A DNA stretch of 64,000 bases, taken from NCBI RefSeq assembly GCF_001679045.1, contig NZ_LYCK01000013.1, forward strand, positions 219,837 through 283,836. Reading direction: 5' to 3'. The notes below the pieces were generated by a model. It was not told where the DNA came from and searched no databases. It saw nothing but the letters and a program-made list of their open reading frames with translations. Position numbers and translations under genes: made by a program. This document shows, piece after piece, positions 24,095-33,167 of the stretch. Within the stretch, counting starts at the first letter, position 1. Every line of letters starts with the position of its first letter. This DNA comes from Haemophilus haemolyticus. Its GTDB lineage: Bacteria > Pseudomonadota > Gammaproteobacteria > Enterobacterales > Pasteurellaceae.

Positions 24095-24745
24095 TTATGC
24101 TAAATCTAATCCCATTTGCCAAAATTCGATTTCCATTCGAGTGGCTGTGGTAAAAATCTGTTGAATATTGGTTAACTGAGAATCATTAAGTGGCTCACAA
24201 AGTACGGTCAGAAAATCAACAGTTTCTTGTGCGGCTTGTTGATATTCTGGTGCAGAGTATACGTCAATCCATGCTTGATAAGGATTGCTTGGTAGTTTTG
24301 GATAATTTTCTGTGATGTAGCGGGCGACTTGTGCGTAACCTAAAGCACAAGGCGTCACGGCGGCATATAGTTCTGGTAAGCCTCCCGTCATTCCACAATC
24401 AAGCAGGTAACGTGTGTAGGAAATACATGCCGCACTTTCGGGGGTTTGGAATATTTCCTGTTCACTAATTTCCCATTGCTGGCAGTAATCCAAATGTAAT
24501 TGGATTTCTTGGCAAAGAATGTCGAGCGTTTTACGCGGCATGTCCATTTCGGCAAAATTTCTTGCCTTGAACACACCCAAAGCAAAAGCACGGCTATAAT
24601 GGAAAAGATAGATGTAATCTTGTTTTAAATAGTGTTGAAAACAAGCTTTTGGTAAGGTGCCTTTTGCAAGTTGTTGCACAAATTCATGCTCAACATATTG
24701 TTTCCAATAAGGTTGTGCTTGCTGAATGAGTTGGTTGATCATCAT
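24095..24745 (-). CDS. tenA: aminopyrimidine aminohydrolase TenA (thiaminase II)
   Basis: TenA hydrolyses degraded thiamin (formylaminopyrimidine pathway) to release HMP for reuse. The 216-residue all-helical protein has the FxHYLKQDYIYLFHYSRAFAL region near residue 36 (quoted as HYLKQDY and YSRAFAL). The nucleophile Cys sits in VTPCALGYAQVARYI near residue 133, and a C-terminal Glu in TRMEIEFWQMGL completes the site. It sits 7 bases after thiY, the gene for the matching substrate-binding protein, so uptake and hydrolysis are linked. ATGATG offers two starts. Confidence 0.93.
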   Translation of the reverse strand: MMINQLIQQAQPYWKQYVEHEFVQQLAKGTLPKACFQHYLKQDYIYLFHYSRAFALGVFKARNFAEMDMPRKTLDILCQEIQLHLDYCQQWEISEQEIFQTPESAACISYTRYLLDCGMTGGLPELYAAVTPCALGYAQVARYITENYPKLPSNPYQAWIDVYSAPEYQQAAQETVDFLTVLCEPLNDSQLTNIQQIFTTATRMEIEFWQMGLDLA

Positions 24746-24751
24746 TTGCCC

Positions 24752-25696
24752 TTACTGTAATTCGACAGCATAGTCTTTCAATTCAAGTGCTTTTGGAATC
24801 AAGCCTTTTTGATGCATAAATTCCGCCATTTGTTGATAACGTTTGGCATCCAATTGACGAGGTTTCGTTGCTAATAAAGGCAAGGTGTCTTTCCACGCTA
24901 ATTGATTTAATTCTGTATTGAGTTCTTTTGGTTTATGGTTCACAAAAGCTTGCCATGCTTCATCTGGATGACTTTGTATATAGGTTGTGGCTTGTTCAAG
25001 TGCGGTCAAAAAAGCGGAGATTTTTTTAGAGAAAAGATTATTTTTGTTTGCGACTAAAATCAATTCATCATAAACCGGCACACCATATTGTTCTGGGAAA
25101 AATGCCACGCCTTTTTGTTTTTCTAAATGGATTTGATTCAGTTCGAAATTACGAAATGCCCCGATGACCGCATCGACTTGTCCTGTTAAAAGAGAAGGGG
25201 AAAGCGACCAATTCACATTCACTAATTTTACGTCTTGGTTGCTGAGTCCGATGGAATGGAGCATGGTATCGAGTAATACATCCTCAAAGCCACTAACTGA
25301 ATAGCCTACTTTTTTCCCTTTCAGATCGGCAAGCGTTTTGATATTGCTATTTTTTAGAACCACTACGCTATTTAATGGGCTGGAAATCAGAGAGCCGACA
25401 CGCACTAAAGGTAATCCTTCTGCAACTTGTTGATAAAGTTGAGGTTGATAATTAATGGCTAAATCCACTTTTCCTGCAGCAACCAATTTAGGCGGTAATG
25501 ATGGATCTGCGGGTTCGATAATCTTGACCTCTAAGTTATTTTTTTCAAAAAAGCCTTTTTGCTGAGCAACGATGATCGCTGCGTGATCAGGGTTCACATA
25601 CCAATCAAGCATTAAGCTAATTTTCTCTTTTGCCAAACTGGTAAAACTCGTGGTGAGTCCAATTAAAATACTGAAATAACGGATGATTTTTTTCAT
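24752..25696 (-). CDS. thiY: pyrimidine-precursor ABC transporter, substrate-binding protein ThiY
   Basis: A 314-residue periplasmic binding protein of the NMT1/THI5-like family, with a cleavable signal peptide ending near LTTSFTSLA (about residue 22). The opening of the mature part, KISLMLDWYVNPDHAAIIVAQQKGFF (quoted as MLDWYVNPDHA), is diagnostic of the family that binds HMP or formylaminopyrimidine. The CCCFC iron motif of yeast HMP synthases of the same fold is absent, so this is a binding protein and not an enzyme. The TenA neighbour favours formylaminopyrimidine as the ligand. Confidence 0.88.
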   Translation of the reverse strand: MKKIIRYFSILIGLTTSFTSLAKEKISLMLDWYVNPDHAAIIVAQQKGFFEKNNLEVKIIEPADPSLPPKLVAAGKVDLAINYQPQLYQQVAEGLPLVRVGSLISSPLNSVVVLKNSNIKTLADLKGKKVGYSVSGFEDVLLDTMLHSIGLSNQDVKLVNVNWSLSPSLLTGQVDAVIGAFRNFELNQIHLEKQKGVAFFPEQYGVPVYDELILVANKNNLFSKKISAFLTALEQATTYIQSHPDEAWQAFVNHKPKELNTELNQLAWKDTLPLLATKPRQLDAKRYQQMAEFMHQKGLIPKALELKDYAVELQ

Positions 25697-25721
25697 TTTT
25701 GTCTCCTTTTGTCATGAAGTG

Positions 25722-26459
25722 TTAAACGTGCCAAATAAAACGGCGTAGTAGCCAATCGATGCTGAAATATAAACAAAGTGAAATTGCCACTAAGATCAGC
25801 AAGGCGGCAAACATTAAATCCACCTGCATACGAGCGTTAGCGTGAATCATTAAATAGCCAAGCCCTTCTGATGACCCTACCCATTCTCCAATTACAGCGC
25901 CAATTGGTGCGACTGAAACAGCAATGCGAAAGCCTGATGCAAATGCGGGTAAAGCGGCTGGTAAACGTACTTTAAGTAATAAACGCCAAGGGAATGGCTT
26001 GAATGTTTTGGCGAGATCAATCCAAGCTTTAGGCGTATTGCGTAAGCCATCGTAACAAGCTGCAGTTACAGGGAAATAGATAATGAGAATAGCCATAACA
26101 ATTTTTGATGGCATGCCATAACCTAGCCAAAGTACGAGTATCGGAGCGATAGCAAAAACAGGAATCGCTTGAGAAATCACTAAAACCGGTAACAGTAAGG
26201 ACGATGTTTTAGGTGAAAAAGAGAGTAACAGGGCTGATGACAATCCGAAAATAAAACCCAGTAGCAGCCCTAAGCCAATTTCAATTAAAGTGATTTGTGT
26301 ATGTTGCCAAAGTAGTTCTGAATGAGAAGTTAATTGCAGCCATACAGCTTGCGGAGAAGGAAATATGTAATGGGGAAAATCACCTAATACGTCAATAAGT
26401 TGCCAGAGACACAGCAATATAATTCCAATAAAGAGTGGTTTAAGAAGGCTAAGTTTCAT
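25722..26459 (-). CDS. thiX: pyrimidine-precursor ABC transporter, permease ThiX
   Basis: A 245-residue inner-membrane permease with six hydrophobic segments. The cytoplasmic EAA loop is visible as the region from LRNTPKAWIDLAKTF to LPAALPAFASGFRIA (about residues 137-180). It belongs to the same family as TauC/SsuC. Its gene overlaps the ATPase gene by four bases, and the binding protein follows after 25 bases, completing the transporter. Confidence 0.9.
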   Translation of the reverse strand: MKLSLLKPLFIGIILLCLWQLIDVLGDFPHYIFPSPQAVWLQLTSHSELLWQHTQITLIEIGLGLLLGFIFGLSSALLLSFSPKTSSLLLPVLVISQAIPVFAIAPILVLWLGYGMPSKIVMAILIIYFPVTAACYDGLRNTPKAWIDLAKTFKPFPWRLLLKVRLPAALPAFASGFRIAVSVAPIGAVIGEWVGSSEGLGYLMIHANARMQVDLMFAALLILVAISLCLYFSIDWLLRRFIWHV

Positions 26460-27181
26460 CTTTTTCCCTCTAATAACTCATTTAATAATTGTTGTTGGAG
26501 CATCCACAAATTTTCTTGGTTAAGTTCTCGTGGTGCTTTACCTTCAGGTTTTATGACATCGGATAATGCTAGTTGATTAAGTTGCGGTGAGCGTAATACA
26601 AAAATACGCTGGCTTAAGCGTAATGCTTCTTGAGGATCATGGGTAACTAATAATACTGATTTATTTTTTAATAGTTCATAGGCCAAGTTTTGTAATTGGT
26701 AACGACTAATCGCATCAAGGGCAGAAAAAGGTTCATCGAGTAAAACTAAATCAGCGTTTTGCATTAATACTCGAGCGAGCGCCACTCTTTGTTTTTGCCC
26801 TCCAGATAATTGAGCACAGTTTTTATGCAGATGCTCTGACATACCCACTTGTTCAAGTAGTACTTTTGCTTGAAGAGTTGTTTTTTGGGATTTTTTCCCA
26901 AATAGTACGTTTTCTAATTGGACGTTATCAACAATTGAAAGCCAAGGATAAAGGGTATCTTTTTGTGGTAGCCATGCCACTCGAATATTAGGATGAAAGA
27001 TGATATTACCTTGAATCTTCCCTTGTATTTCAAGCCCTGCAATTAATCTTAAAAGCGTTGATTTACCCACACCAGAACAGCCAAGTAAACTCACCCAATC
27101 ATTAGGTAAAAGGGTTAAATCAAGGTGTTCAAATAGTACTTGTTCTCCAAAAGCAAGACTAAGATCCTGAATATGCACCAT
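26456..27181 (-). CDS. thiZ: pyrimidine-precursor ABC transporter, ATP-binding protein ThiZ
   Basis: A 241-residue ABC ATPase with Walker A GCSGVGKST (about residues 34-42), Q-loop WLPQKDTLYPW, signature LSGGQKQRVALAR (about 124), Walker B LVLLDEPFSALDA (about 145) and H-loop LVTHDP (about 179). It is the first gene of the seven-gene thi operon and follows the TPP riboswitch, so the whole operon should fall when thiamin pyrophosphate is plentiful. Confidence 0.9.
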   Translation of the reverse strand: MVHIQDLSLAFGEQVLFEHLDLTLLPNDWVSLLGCSGVGKSTLLRLIAGLEIQGKIQGNIIFHPNIRVAWLPQKDTLYPWLSIVDNVQLENVLFGKKSQKTTLQAKVLLEQVGMSEHLHKNCAQLSGGQKQRVALARVLMQNADLVLLDEPFSALDAISRYQLQNLAYELLKNKSVLLVTHDPQEALRLSQRIFVLRSPQLNQLALSDVIKPEGKAPRELNQENLWMLQQQLLNELLEGKR

Positions 27182-27267
27182 AGCATTAACCTAAGGATTA
27201 ACGACTAAAGATAACGATAGAAAAGGAATTAAAATAGGTATGAAGAATAAGAAAGTATTTTTGCATA

Positions 27268-27346
27268 TTAGTTTCCTACGTCAGTGCTAACTGTTTCAGG
27301 TTCACGGGTATCATCTCAGCCATCTTGTGGCACCCCGACTAAAAGT
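27268..27346 (-). ncRNA. TPP riboswitch (THI element)
   Basis: On the minus strand the leader reads TCGGGGTGCC, then GGCTGAGAT and ATACCCGTGAACCTGA. These are the hallmark P1/P3 entry, CUGAGA and ACCYGNUAACCUGA elements of the thiamin pyrophosphate aptamer. It lies about 90 bases before thiZ, in the leader of the thi operon. The expression platform is not obvious: I see no strong terminator between aptamer and thiZ, so control may be at translation. The whole gene-free stretch 27182-27563 holds only this element and the efp terminator. Confidence 0.93.
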
Positions 27347-27438
27347 AGGAAAAATTCTATACTGCAATGAAAAATAAAACAAGGCTGAATTTTATTGGCT
27401 TTGGTTTATGATTTTTTAGAAAAACTAAATTTATAAAA

Positions 27439-27473
27439 AATGCCTTTCCGATTTTATTCTTCGGAAAGGCATT
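27439..27473 (-). terminator. intrinsic terminator after efp
   Basis: AATGCCTTTCCGA and TCGGAAAGGCATT form the stem. On the minus strand it is followed by TTTTTTA, so it ends the efp transcript before the thi leader. Confidence 0.85.
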
Positions 27474-27563
27474 GAAATTGAATGCGGTTTTATCCATTTT
27501 AGATACTTGTATCATGTCTAAATAATACCGCAAAAATTGACCGCACTTCTGTTATCTAAGCAA

Positions 27564-28130
27564 TTATTTTACGCGAGATACGTATTCGCCAGAACGAGTA
27601 TCTACTTTGATTACTTCACCGATTTGAACGAAAAGAGGCACTTTTACTACTGCACCGGTGCTTAATGTTGCTGGTTTACCGCCAGTACCTGCAGTATCGC
27701 CTTTAAGACCAGGGTCTGTATCGACGATTTCTAATTCAACAAAGTTTGGTGGAGTAACAGTAATTGGCGCACCATTCCATAAAGTCACGATACAATCTGC
27801 TTGGTCTAATAACCATTTTTCTGCATCACCTACAGCTTTTGCATCAGCAGAGTATTGTTCAAATGTTTCTGGGTGCATGAAGTACCAGAATGCATCGTCT
27901 TTGTATGAATAAGTTAAGTTAAGATCCATAACATCAGCAGCTTCAACCGAAGTACCAGATTTGAAGTTTACGTCTAATACTTTGCCTGAAATTAATTTAC
28001 GAATACGAGTACGTGTGAACGCTTGACCTTTACCTGGTTTTACGAATTCATTCTCAACGATTACGCAAGGTTCACCGTCTTGCATAAATTTTAGACCTGG
28101 TTTGAAATCACTGGTAGTATATGTAGCCAT
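27564..28130 (-). CDS. efp: elongation factor P
   Basis: EF-P enters the ribosome E site and rescues stalling at runs of proline. The 188-residue protein has the usual three beta-barrel domains. The modification site is K34 in KPGKGQAF, the lysine that receives beta-lysine. The modifying enzyme EpmB is encoded divergently only 37 bases away, a strong functional pairing. The efp promoter probably overlaps the start of epmB. Confidence 0.97.
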   Translation of the reverse strand: MATYTTSDFKPGLKFMQDGEPCVIVENEFVKPGKGQAFTRTRIRKLISGKVLDVNFKSGTSVEAADVMDLNLTYSYKDDAFWYFMHPETFEQYSADAKAVGDAEKWLLDQADCIVTLWNGAPITVTPPNFVELEIVDTDPGLKGDTAGTGGKPATLSTGAVVKVPLFVQIGEVIKVDTRSGEYVSRVK

Positions 28131-28167
28131 ATTTTTAATATCCTAAAAATTAGAGATGGTTTGAAAA

Positions 28168-29184
28168 GTGCGTATTTTAACCCAAGAACCCGTCATTAGA
28201 GAAGAACAAAATTGGCTCAGTATTCTAAAAAATGCGATTTCAGATCCTAAATTATTGCTAAAAGCCTTAAATTTACCAGAAGATGATTTTGAGCAATCCA
28301 TTGCTGCGCGGAAACTTTTTTCTCTTCGCGTACCACAACCTTTCATTGATAAAATAGAAAAAGGTAATCCGCAAGATCCTCTTTTCTTGCAAGTGATGTG
28401 TTCTGATCTAGAGTTTGTACAAGCCGAAGGATTTAGTACGGATCCCTTAGAAGAAAAAAATGCCAATGCGGTGCCGAATATTCTTCATAAATATCAAAAC
28501 CGCTTGCTCTTTATGGCGAAGGGTGGTTGTGCGGTGAACTGTCGTTATTGCTTCCGCCGACATTTTCCTTACGATGAAAACCCAGGAAATAAAAAAAGCT
28601 GGCAACTGGCATTAGATTACATTGCGGTGCATCCTGAAATTGAAGAAGTGATTTTTTCAGGTGGCGATCCTTTAATGGCGAAAGATCATGAGTTAGCGTG
28701 GTTAATAAAACATTTGGAAAATATACCGCACTTACAACGTTTGCGTATTCACACCCGTTTGCCTGTTGTGATTCCGCAACGGATTACTGATGAATTTTGT
28801 ACCTTATTAGCAGAAACTCGTTTGCAAACAGTTATAGTGACACACATTAATCACCCGAATGAAATTGATCAAATTTTTGCTCATGCGATGCAAAAATTAA
28901 AAGCTGTGAATGTCACGCTTTTGAATCAATCCGTTTTGCTAAAAGGCGTGAATGATGACGCACAAATTCTAAAAATATTGAGTGATAAACTTTTTCAAAC
29001 AGGAATTTTGCCTTATTACTTGCATTTGTTAGATAAAGTGCAAGGAGCAAGCCATTTTCTGATTAGTGATATCGAGGCTATGCAAATTTATAAAACCTTG
29101 CAATCTCTTACATCTGGCTATCTTGTTCCCAAACTCGCACGAGAAATTGCCGGCGAACCAAATAAGACTTTATACGCGGAATAA
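28168..29184 (+). CDS. epmB: EF-P beta-lysylation protein EpmB (lysine 2,3-aminomutase)
   Basis: A radical SAM, PLP-dependent enzyme that converts (S)-alpha-lysine to (R)-beta-lysine, later attached to EF-P by EpmA. The 338-residue product starts at a GTG (28168). The cluster motif is C121-x3-C125-x2-C128 (GCAVNCRYCFRRHFPY). Further family motifs are EVIFSGGDPL (about 168) and the PLP-lysine region near LHLLDKVQGASHF (about 288). It is divergent from efp. The start region contains a partial uptake signal. Confidence 0.95.
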   Translation: MRILTQEPVIREEQNWLSILKNAISDPKLLLKALNLPEDDFEQSIAARKLFSLRVPQPFIDKIEKGNPQDPLFLQVMCSDLEFVQAEGFSTDPLEEKNANAVPNILHKYQNRLLFMAKGGCAVNCRYCFRRHFPYDENPGNKKSWQLALDYIAVHPEIEEVIFSGGDPLMAKDHELAWLIKHLENIPHLQRLRIHTRLPVVIPQRITDEFCTLLAETRLQTVIVTHINHPNEIDQIFAHAMQKLKAVNVTLLNQSVLLKGVNDDAQILKILSDKLFQTGILPYYLHLLDKVQGASHFLISDIEAMQIYKTLQSLTSGYLVPKLAREIAGEPNKTLYAE

Positions 29185-29268
29185 GATCCGATAAAATATC
29201 GCGTAATTTTTTCGCCGCACTTCCGCGGCTAATTAATATGAATAACAACTAGTATCAGGAGTAATCCA

Positions 29269-30609
29269 GTGGATTCTATGAATAAAAATCAAAATGAACA
29301 ATCATCTCAAGATGAATTAGATTTAGGTCTTAATCAAGTTGAACCAATTACACCAAAGAAAGTGGTGCAACCTAGCGAGTCAATTTTTGATAAAGCAAAA
29401 GGTTTATTTGCTAAAAAAGATCATGTAGAAACAAATTTTCATGAGCGTAAAGAACCCACTTTTGGCCATACTCCAGCTCAAGAAAGCGTGCCTTTTATTT
29501 CTAGCGAAACATTGAGAACAGAACAAGAGCCAGTTATTCAGACTGTATCTGCAGGAGAGACAATATCTGCGGTTGAAGAAGAAATTAAAACTGAAACTAT
29601 TGCCACAGAAACTGTTGAGCAAGCGGAAAAACGTACTTTAAGCCAACCTGAAAAATGGAAAGTGTTGCAAGTATTACCAGCAAAACATCGCCGTTTATTT
29701 ATGGCTATTTTGGCGTTGGTCATTTTATTAATTATTTTCTTTGCATTAAAACCAAGTTCTGACACCGTTGAGTCTTTCACTCAATCTAACAGCAATGAAA
29801 TCCCAGTGCAGTTCCAATCTTTAGATCAAAATCAACCAGTTGAAACCACGATTTTAGATAATCCTCCTGCACAAAATCAGATGGCGGCAGAGCAAGCTAA
29901 CCAACCTGAAAATGCGCCAAAAGCAGATGAATCGACTAATAGTGCGACTGCTCAAAATCAACCTGCAGAAAACATGGCTGCGCCACAAAATATGGCTCAA
30001 GCGCCAGTTCAAACCTCAAATACAATGGATTCAGCTTCAGCTAAACCTATGCAAGCAGCTCAACCTGAGCAATCACAAACTCAAGCTCAAGTGGAACAGC
30101 CAAAAGCGCCAACTGTTGTAGCACCAGTTCCACCGGTGAAAAAAGTAGTAGAACAACAAGTTGCGCATAAAGATATCGCGAAAAAAGAAGTGAAGGTTGC
30201 TGAAAAAGCACATGTACCAGCAAAAGCAACTGAACAAACCGTCGCTAAAACAGCAGGAAAAGCACCTATTGTTGAAGCAAAACCAGTTCAAGTTAAAAAA
30301 GAAACTAAAGTTCAAATTGTTGATGCAAAACCTGCAACGAAAGCAGCAGCACCAACTGCATCGGCGAAAACATTAACTGTGCCTAAAGGCGTTTCTCTTA
30401 TGCAAGTATTCCGTGACAATCAACTTAATATTTCGGATGTTAATGCAATGAGTAAAGCAGCGGGTGCGGGCAATGTTTTAAGTAGCTTTAAACCGGGTGA
30501 TAAAGTTGCAGTATCTGTGAACAGTCAAGGGCGAGTAAATGAAATGCGTTTATCTAACGGTACGCGATTTGTTCGTCAGTCTGATGGTTCTTATGAATAT
30601 AAAAAATAA
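29269..30609 (+). CDS. oapA: opacity-associated protein OapA
   Basis: I recognise this as OapA, required for the transparent colony form and for efficient nasopharyngeal colonisation in H. influenzae. The 446-residue product is bitopic: an acidic cytoplasmic N-terminus (1-143), one membrane segment (MAILALVILLIIFFALK, about 145-161), a long Ala/Gln/Pro/Lys-rich linker (about 165-365) and a C-terminal OapA/LysM-like domain with LTVPKGVSLMQVFRDNQL (about 370-446) that should bind peptidoglycan. The likely start is the GTG at 29269 behind AGGAG; an ATG three codons on is the alternative. oapB follows. Confidence 0.9.
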   Translation: MDSMNKNQNEQSSQDELDLGLNQVEPITPKKVVQPSESIFDKAKGLFAKKDHVETNFHERKEPTFGHTPAQESVPFISSETLRTEQEPVIQTVSAGETISAVEEEIKTETIATETVEQAEKRTLSQPEKWKVLQVLPAKHRRLFMAILALVILLIIFFALKPSSDTVESFTQSNSNEIPVQFQSLDQNQPVETTILDNPPAQNQMAAEQANQPENAPKADESTNSATAQNQPAENMAAPQNMAQAPVQTSNTMDSASAKPMQAAQPEQSQTQAQVEQPKAPTVVAPVPPVKKVVEQQVAHKDIAKKEVKVAEKAHVPAKATEQTVAKTAGKAPIVEAKPVQVKKETKVQIVDAKPATKAAAPTASAKTLTVPKGVSLMQVFRDNQLNISDVNAMSKAAGAGNVLSSFKPGDKVAVSVNSQGRVNEMRLSNGTRFVRQSDGSYEYKK

Positions 30610-30615
30610 TTTTTA

Positions 30616-30640
30616 GGGCGAGCAATCGCCCATTTTTCTT
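30616..30640 (+). terminator. hairpin between oapA and oapB
   Basis: GGGCGA at 30616 and TCGCCC ending at 30631 flank a four-base loop, followed by ATTTTT. It may be a partial terminator that lowers oapB relative to oapA. Confidence 0.6.
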
Positions 30641-30656
30641 TTTCAAGTAGGATGTT

Positions 30657-31061
30657 ATGTTTAAAAAAACGTTTCTAATTTTAACCGCACTTTGCTTGGT
30701 CGGTTGTGCTCAAAGTGGTTTACCAAAGAAGCCAGAGCTACAAAAGATGCAGGTGGAAAAAGTAGATAAAGCTTTGCAAAAAGGTGAGGCTAAAGTTTAT
30801 TTGTGTAAAGATGAAAAGCAAGTTCGTGTGGTTCATTCCACTCAAAAAAAACGTAAAAAATCATTGCATCACATTACGGTGACTTTCAATGCTATGTCAG
30901 AAAAATTGACATTAATGATTTCTGAGCGCGGTAAAAATTACGGCAATATTCGTTGGACGTGGCAAGAACGCGAGGATTTCAGTGTGCTAAAAACTAATTT
31001 AGGTGAAGTTTTAGCGGAACAATGTGTATTACAACCAGTAGAGCGTTTATCCGGTAATTAA
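30657..31061 (+). CDS. oapB: opacity-associated lipoprotein OapB
   Basis: A 134-residue lipoprotein with signal peptide [17 protein letters not shown] and the lipid Cys at residue 17. The mature part is basic, with a KKRKKS cluster near 62-67. It is the known partner of OapA in colony opacity in H. influenzae; the molecular function is not known. A USS (ACCGCACTTT) lies inside the signal peptide coding region and encodes part of its hydrophobic core. recO begins two bases after its stop. Confidence 0.85.
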   Translation: MFKKTFLILTALCLVGCAQSGLPKKPELQKMQVEKVDKALQKGEAKVYLCKDEKQVRVVHSTQKKRKKSLHHITVTFNAMSEKLTLMISERGKNYGNIRWTWQEREDFSVLKTNLGEVLAEQCVLQPVERLSGN

Positions 31062-31063
31062 TT

Positions 31064-31774
31064 GTGCAAACCGAACTCCAACGAGGCTTTATTCTTCATC
31101 GTAGCCCTTATAGTGAAACGAGTCTTTTAGTGGATTTGTTTACTGAAGAAAGTGGTCGGCTAACCGTGATTGCCAAGGGTGCACGAGCAAAGCGTTCATC
31201 TTGGAAGTCGGTTTTGCAACCTTTCACACCTTTATTGTTGCGTTGGACGGGAAAAAGCTCATTGAAAACCCTCACTAAAGCTGAACCTGCCGCAATTACA
31301 CTTCCTTTACAAAAAACCGCACTTTATAGCGGTTTTTATGTGAATGAGTTATTGACTCGTGTCATTGAGCCTGAAACGCCGAATTCTTCGCTGTTTCAAC
31401 ATTATTTAAAATGCTTAACAGGCTTGGCAACTGAAACCAACGTTGAGCCAACTTTGCGTCTTTTTGAATTTCAACTTTTACAAATTCTCGGTTACGGCGT
31501 GGATTTTCTGCATTGTGCAGGGTCTGGCGAGCCAGTCGATTTCTCAATGACATATCGTTATCGTGAGGAAAAAGGTTTCATCGCTTCCTTAGTGAAAGAT
31601 AATCTCACCTTTTACGGAAGAGATTTGTTAGCCTTTGAAGCCCTTGATTTTTCTGATGATGCGGTACGTCAAGCAGCAAAACGTTTTACTCGTATTGCAC
31701 TGAAACCTTATCTTGGCGATAAACCGCTAAAAAGCCGAGAATTATTCACTCAAAATATTTTACTTCTAAAATAA
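31064..31774 (+). CDS. recO: DNA repair protein RecO
   Basis: RecO loads RecA on SSB-coated single-stranded DNA together with RecR in the RecF pathway. The 236-residue protein starts at a GTG. It has an N-terminal OB fold ([21 protein letters not shown], quoted as its start RGFILHR and end LVDLFT) and a helical C-terminal region. Proteobacterial RecO usually lacks a complete zinc motif, and here too only isolated Cys residues (LHCAGSG) are seen. The stop overlaps the rlmD start (TAATG). Confidence 0.93.
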   Translation: MQTELQRGFILHRSPYSETSLLVDLFTEESGRLTVIAKGARAKRSSWKSVLQPFTPLLLRWTGKSSLKTLTKAEPAAITLPLQKTALYSGFYVNELLTRVIEPETPNSSLFQHYLKCLTGLATETNVEPTLRLFEFQLLQILGYGVDFLHCAGSGEPVDFSMTYRYREEKGFIASLVKDNLTFYGRDLLAFEALDFSDDAVRQAAKRFTRIALKPYLGDKPLKSRELFTQNILLLK

Positions 31775-33090
31775 TGGTTCTTCTTTATACCCCAAAGCAA
31801 AAAACAAACAATGTTCAAACCATTACGGCTAATATTCTTGATTTAGATTATCAAGGTTTAGGCGTAGCAAAAATTAATGGTAAAACTTGGTTTATTGAAA
31901 ATGCACTTCCGCACGAAAAAGTGGAATGTCGGATTCTGGAAGATAAACGCCAATATGGTCATGCTACGGCAAAAAAATGGCGAGTAAAAAGCCCTGAACG
32001 TTTAGCACCAAAATGTGCTCATTTTATGCGTTGTGGTGGTTGCCAAGGGCAACATATTCCTATTGAAATGCAGAGGAAAGCGAAAGAATCTGCATTGTTT
32101 AAACGATTAAGTAAATTACAGTCAGAGCCGATTTCATTTCAACCTATGATTTGTGGCGATGCTTGGGCATATCGTCGTCGTGTACGTTTGAGTTTATGGT
32201 TTAATCCAAACACAAAACAAATCGAGATGGGCTTTCGTCAGAAAAATACCAACGATTTAATTACTGTTCAATCTTGCGAAGTGGCAGAACCTGCAATTAA
32301 TTATTTACTGCCTAAATTAACCGTACTTTTAGAACAATTCTCTGCGCCAAAACAGCTTGGGCATATTGAACTTGTGGCGGCCGATAATGGCGTCGCAATG
32401 TTGTTACGTTACACCAAAAACCTTGCGGAAATTGACCGCACTTTATTGCTCAAATTTGCTGAACAAGAAAAGTTAATGCTGTTTTTACAAAGTGATGAAG
32501 GCATTGAACAAATTTATGGTAATGCACCTTATTATCAATTTTCTGATGGCATAAAATTACATTTTGATATTCGTGATTTTATCCAAGTAAATCGTGCATT
32601 AAATGAACGTATGGTTAATACGGCATTAGATTGGCTTGAATTGAATCAACAGGATTGCGTATTAGATTTATTTTGTGGCATGGGAAATTTTACCCTTCCT
32701 CTGGCCAAACGAGTAAAAAGTGCGGTAGGAATTGAAGGTGTTTTTGAAATGGTCCAAAAAGCGGAGCAAAATGCCGTCAGAAACCAAATCAAGAATATTG
32801 AATTTTTCCAAGCCGATCTTGACCAATCCTTTGTTGAACAACCTTGGGCACGTCAGTCGTTCAATAAAATTTTGCTTGATCCTCCACGCAGTGGCGCAGC
32901 TTTCGCGTTAAATGCGTTGTGCGAGTTGAAAGCAGAGAAAATTTTATATGTGTCTTGTAACCCCGCAACATTAGTGCGCGATGCAGAAATTTTACGTGAT
33001 TTTGGCTACAAGATTGAAAAAAGTGCGGTGATAGATATGTTCCCGCATACGGGGCATTTGGAATCGATAACGTTATTCACTACAAAATAA
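31774..33090 (+). CDS. rlmD: 23S rRNA (uracil-1939-C5)-methyltransferase RlmD
   Basis: Methylates C5 of U1939 in 23S rRNA with SAM. The 438-residue protein has an N-terminal TRAM domain (about 15-75) and an Fe-S cluster site in CAHFMRCGGCQGQH (about 80-93), with a further Cys at about residue 168 (VQSCEVA). In the Rossmann domain, LDLFCGMGNFTLP (about 296) binds SAM and the catalytic cysteine lies in LYVSCNPATL (about 392). It overlaps recO by one base. Confidence 0.95.
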   Translation: MVLLYTPKQKTNNVQTITANILDLDYQGLGVAKINGKTWFIENALPHEKVECRILEDKRQYGHATAKKWRVKSPERLAPKCAHFMRCGGCQGQHIPIEMQRKAKESALFKRLSKLQSEPISFQPMICGDAWAYRRRVRLSLWFNPNTKQIEMGFRQKNTNDLITVQSCEVAEPAINYLLPKLTVLLEQFSAPKQLGHIELVAADNGVAMLLRYTKNLAEIDRTLLLKFAEQEKLMLFLQSDEGIEQIYGNAPYYQFSDGIKLHFDIRDFIQVNRALNERMVNTALDWLELNQQDCVLDLFCGMGNFTLPLAKRVKSAVGIEGVFEMVQKAEQNAVRNQIKNIEFFQADLDQSFVEQPWARQSFNKILLDPPRSGAAFALNALCELKAEKILYVSCNPATLVRDAEILRDFGYKIEKSAVIDMFPHTGHLESITLFTTK

Positions 33091-33167
33091 CTCGGTTATT
33101 CGGTACAATATCCACCCAAAATAAAAGCGACAGGAAGTTGCTTTCTCTTCATCAACAAGGGGGTGTT

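Noticed and set aside
24752..25696. HMP synthase (THI5-type enzyme) instead of a binding protein
   Set aside because: The protein has a signal peptide, lacks the CCCFC motif and is followed by permease and ATPase genes.
29912..30315. Overlapping frames within oapA with Gln/Leu-rich or Phe/Cys-rich products
   Set aside because: They are out-of-frame readings of the low-complexity Ala/Gln/Lys linker of OapA.
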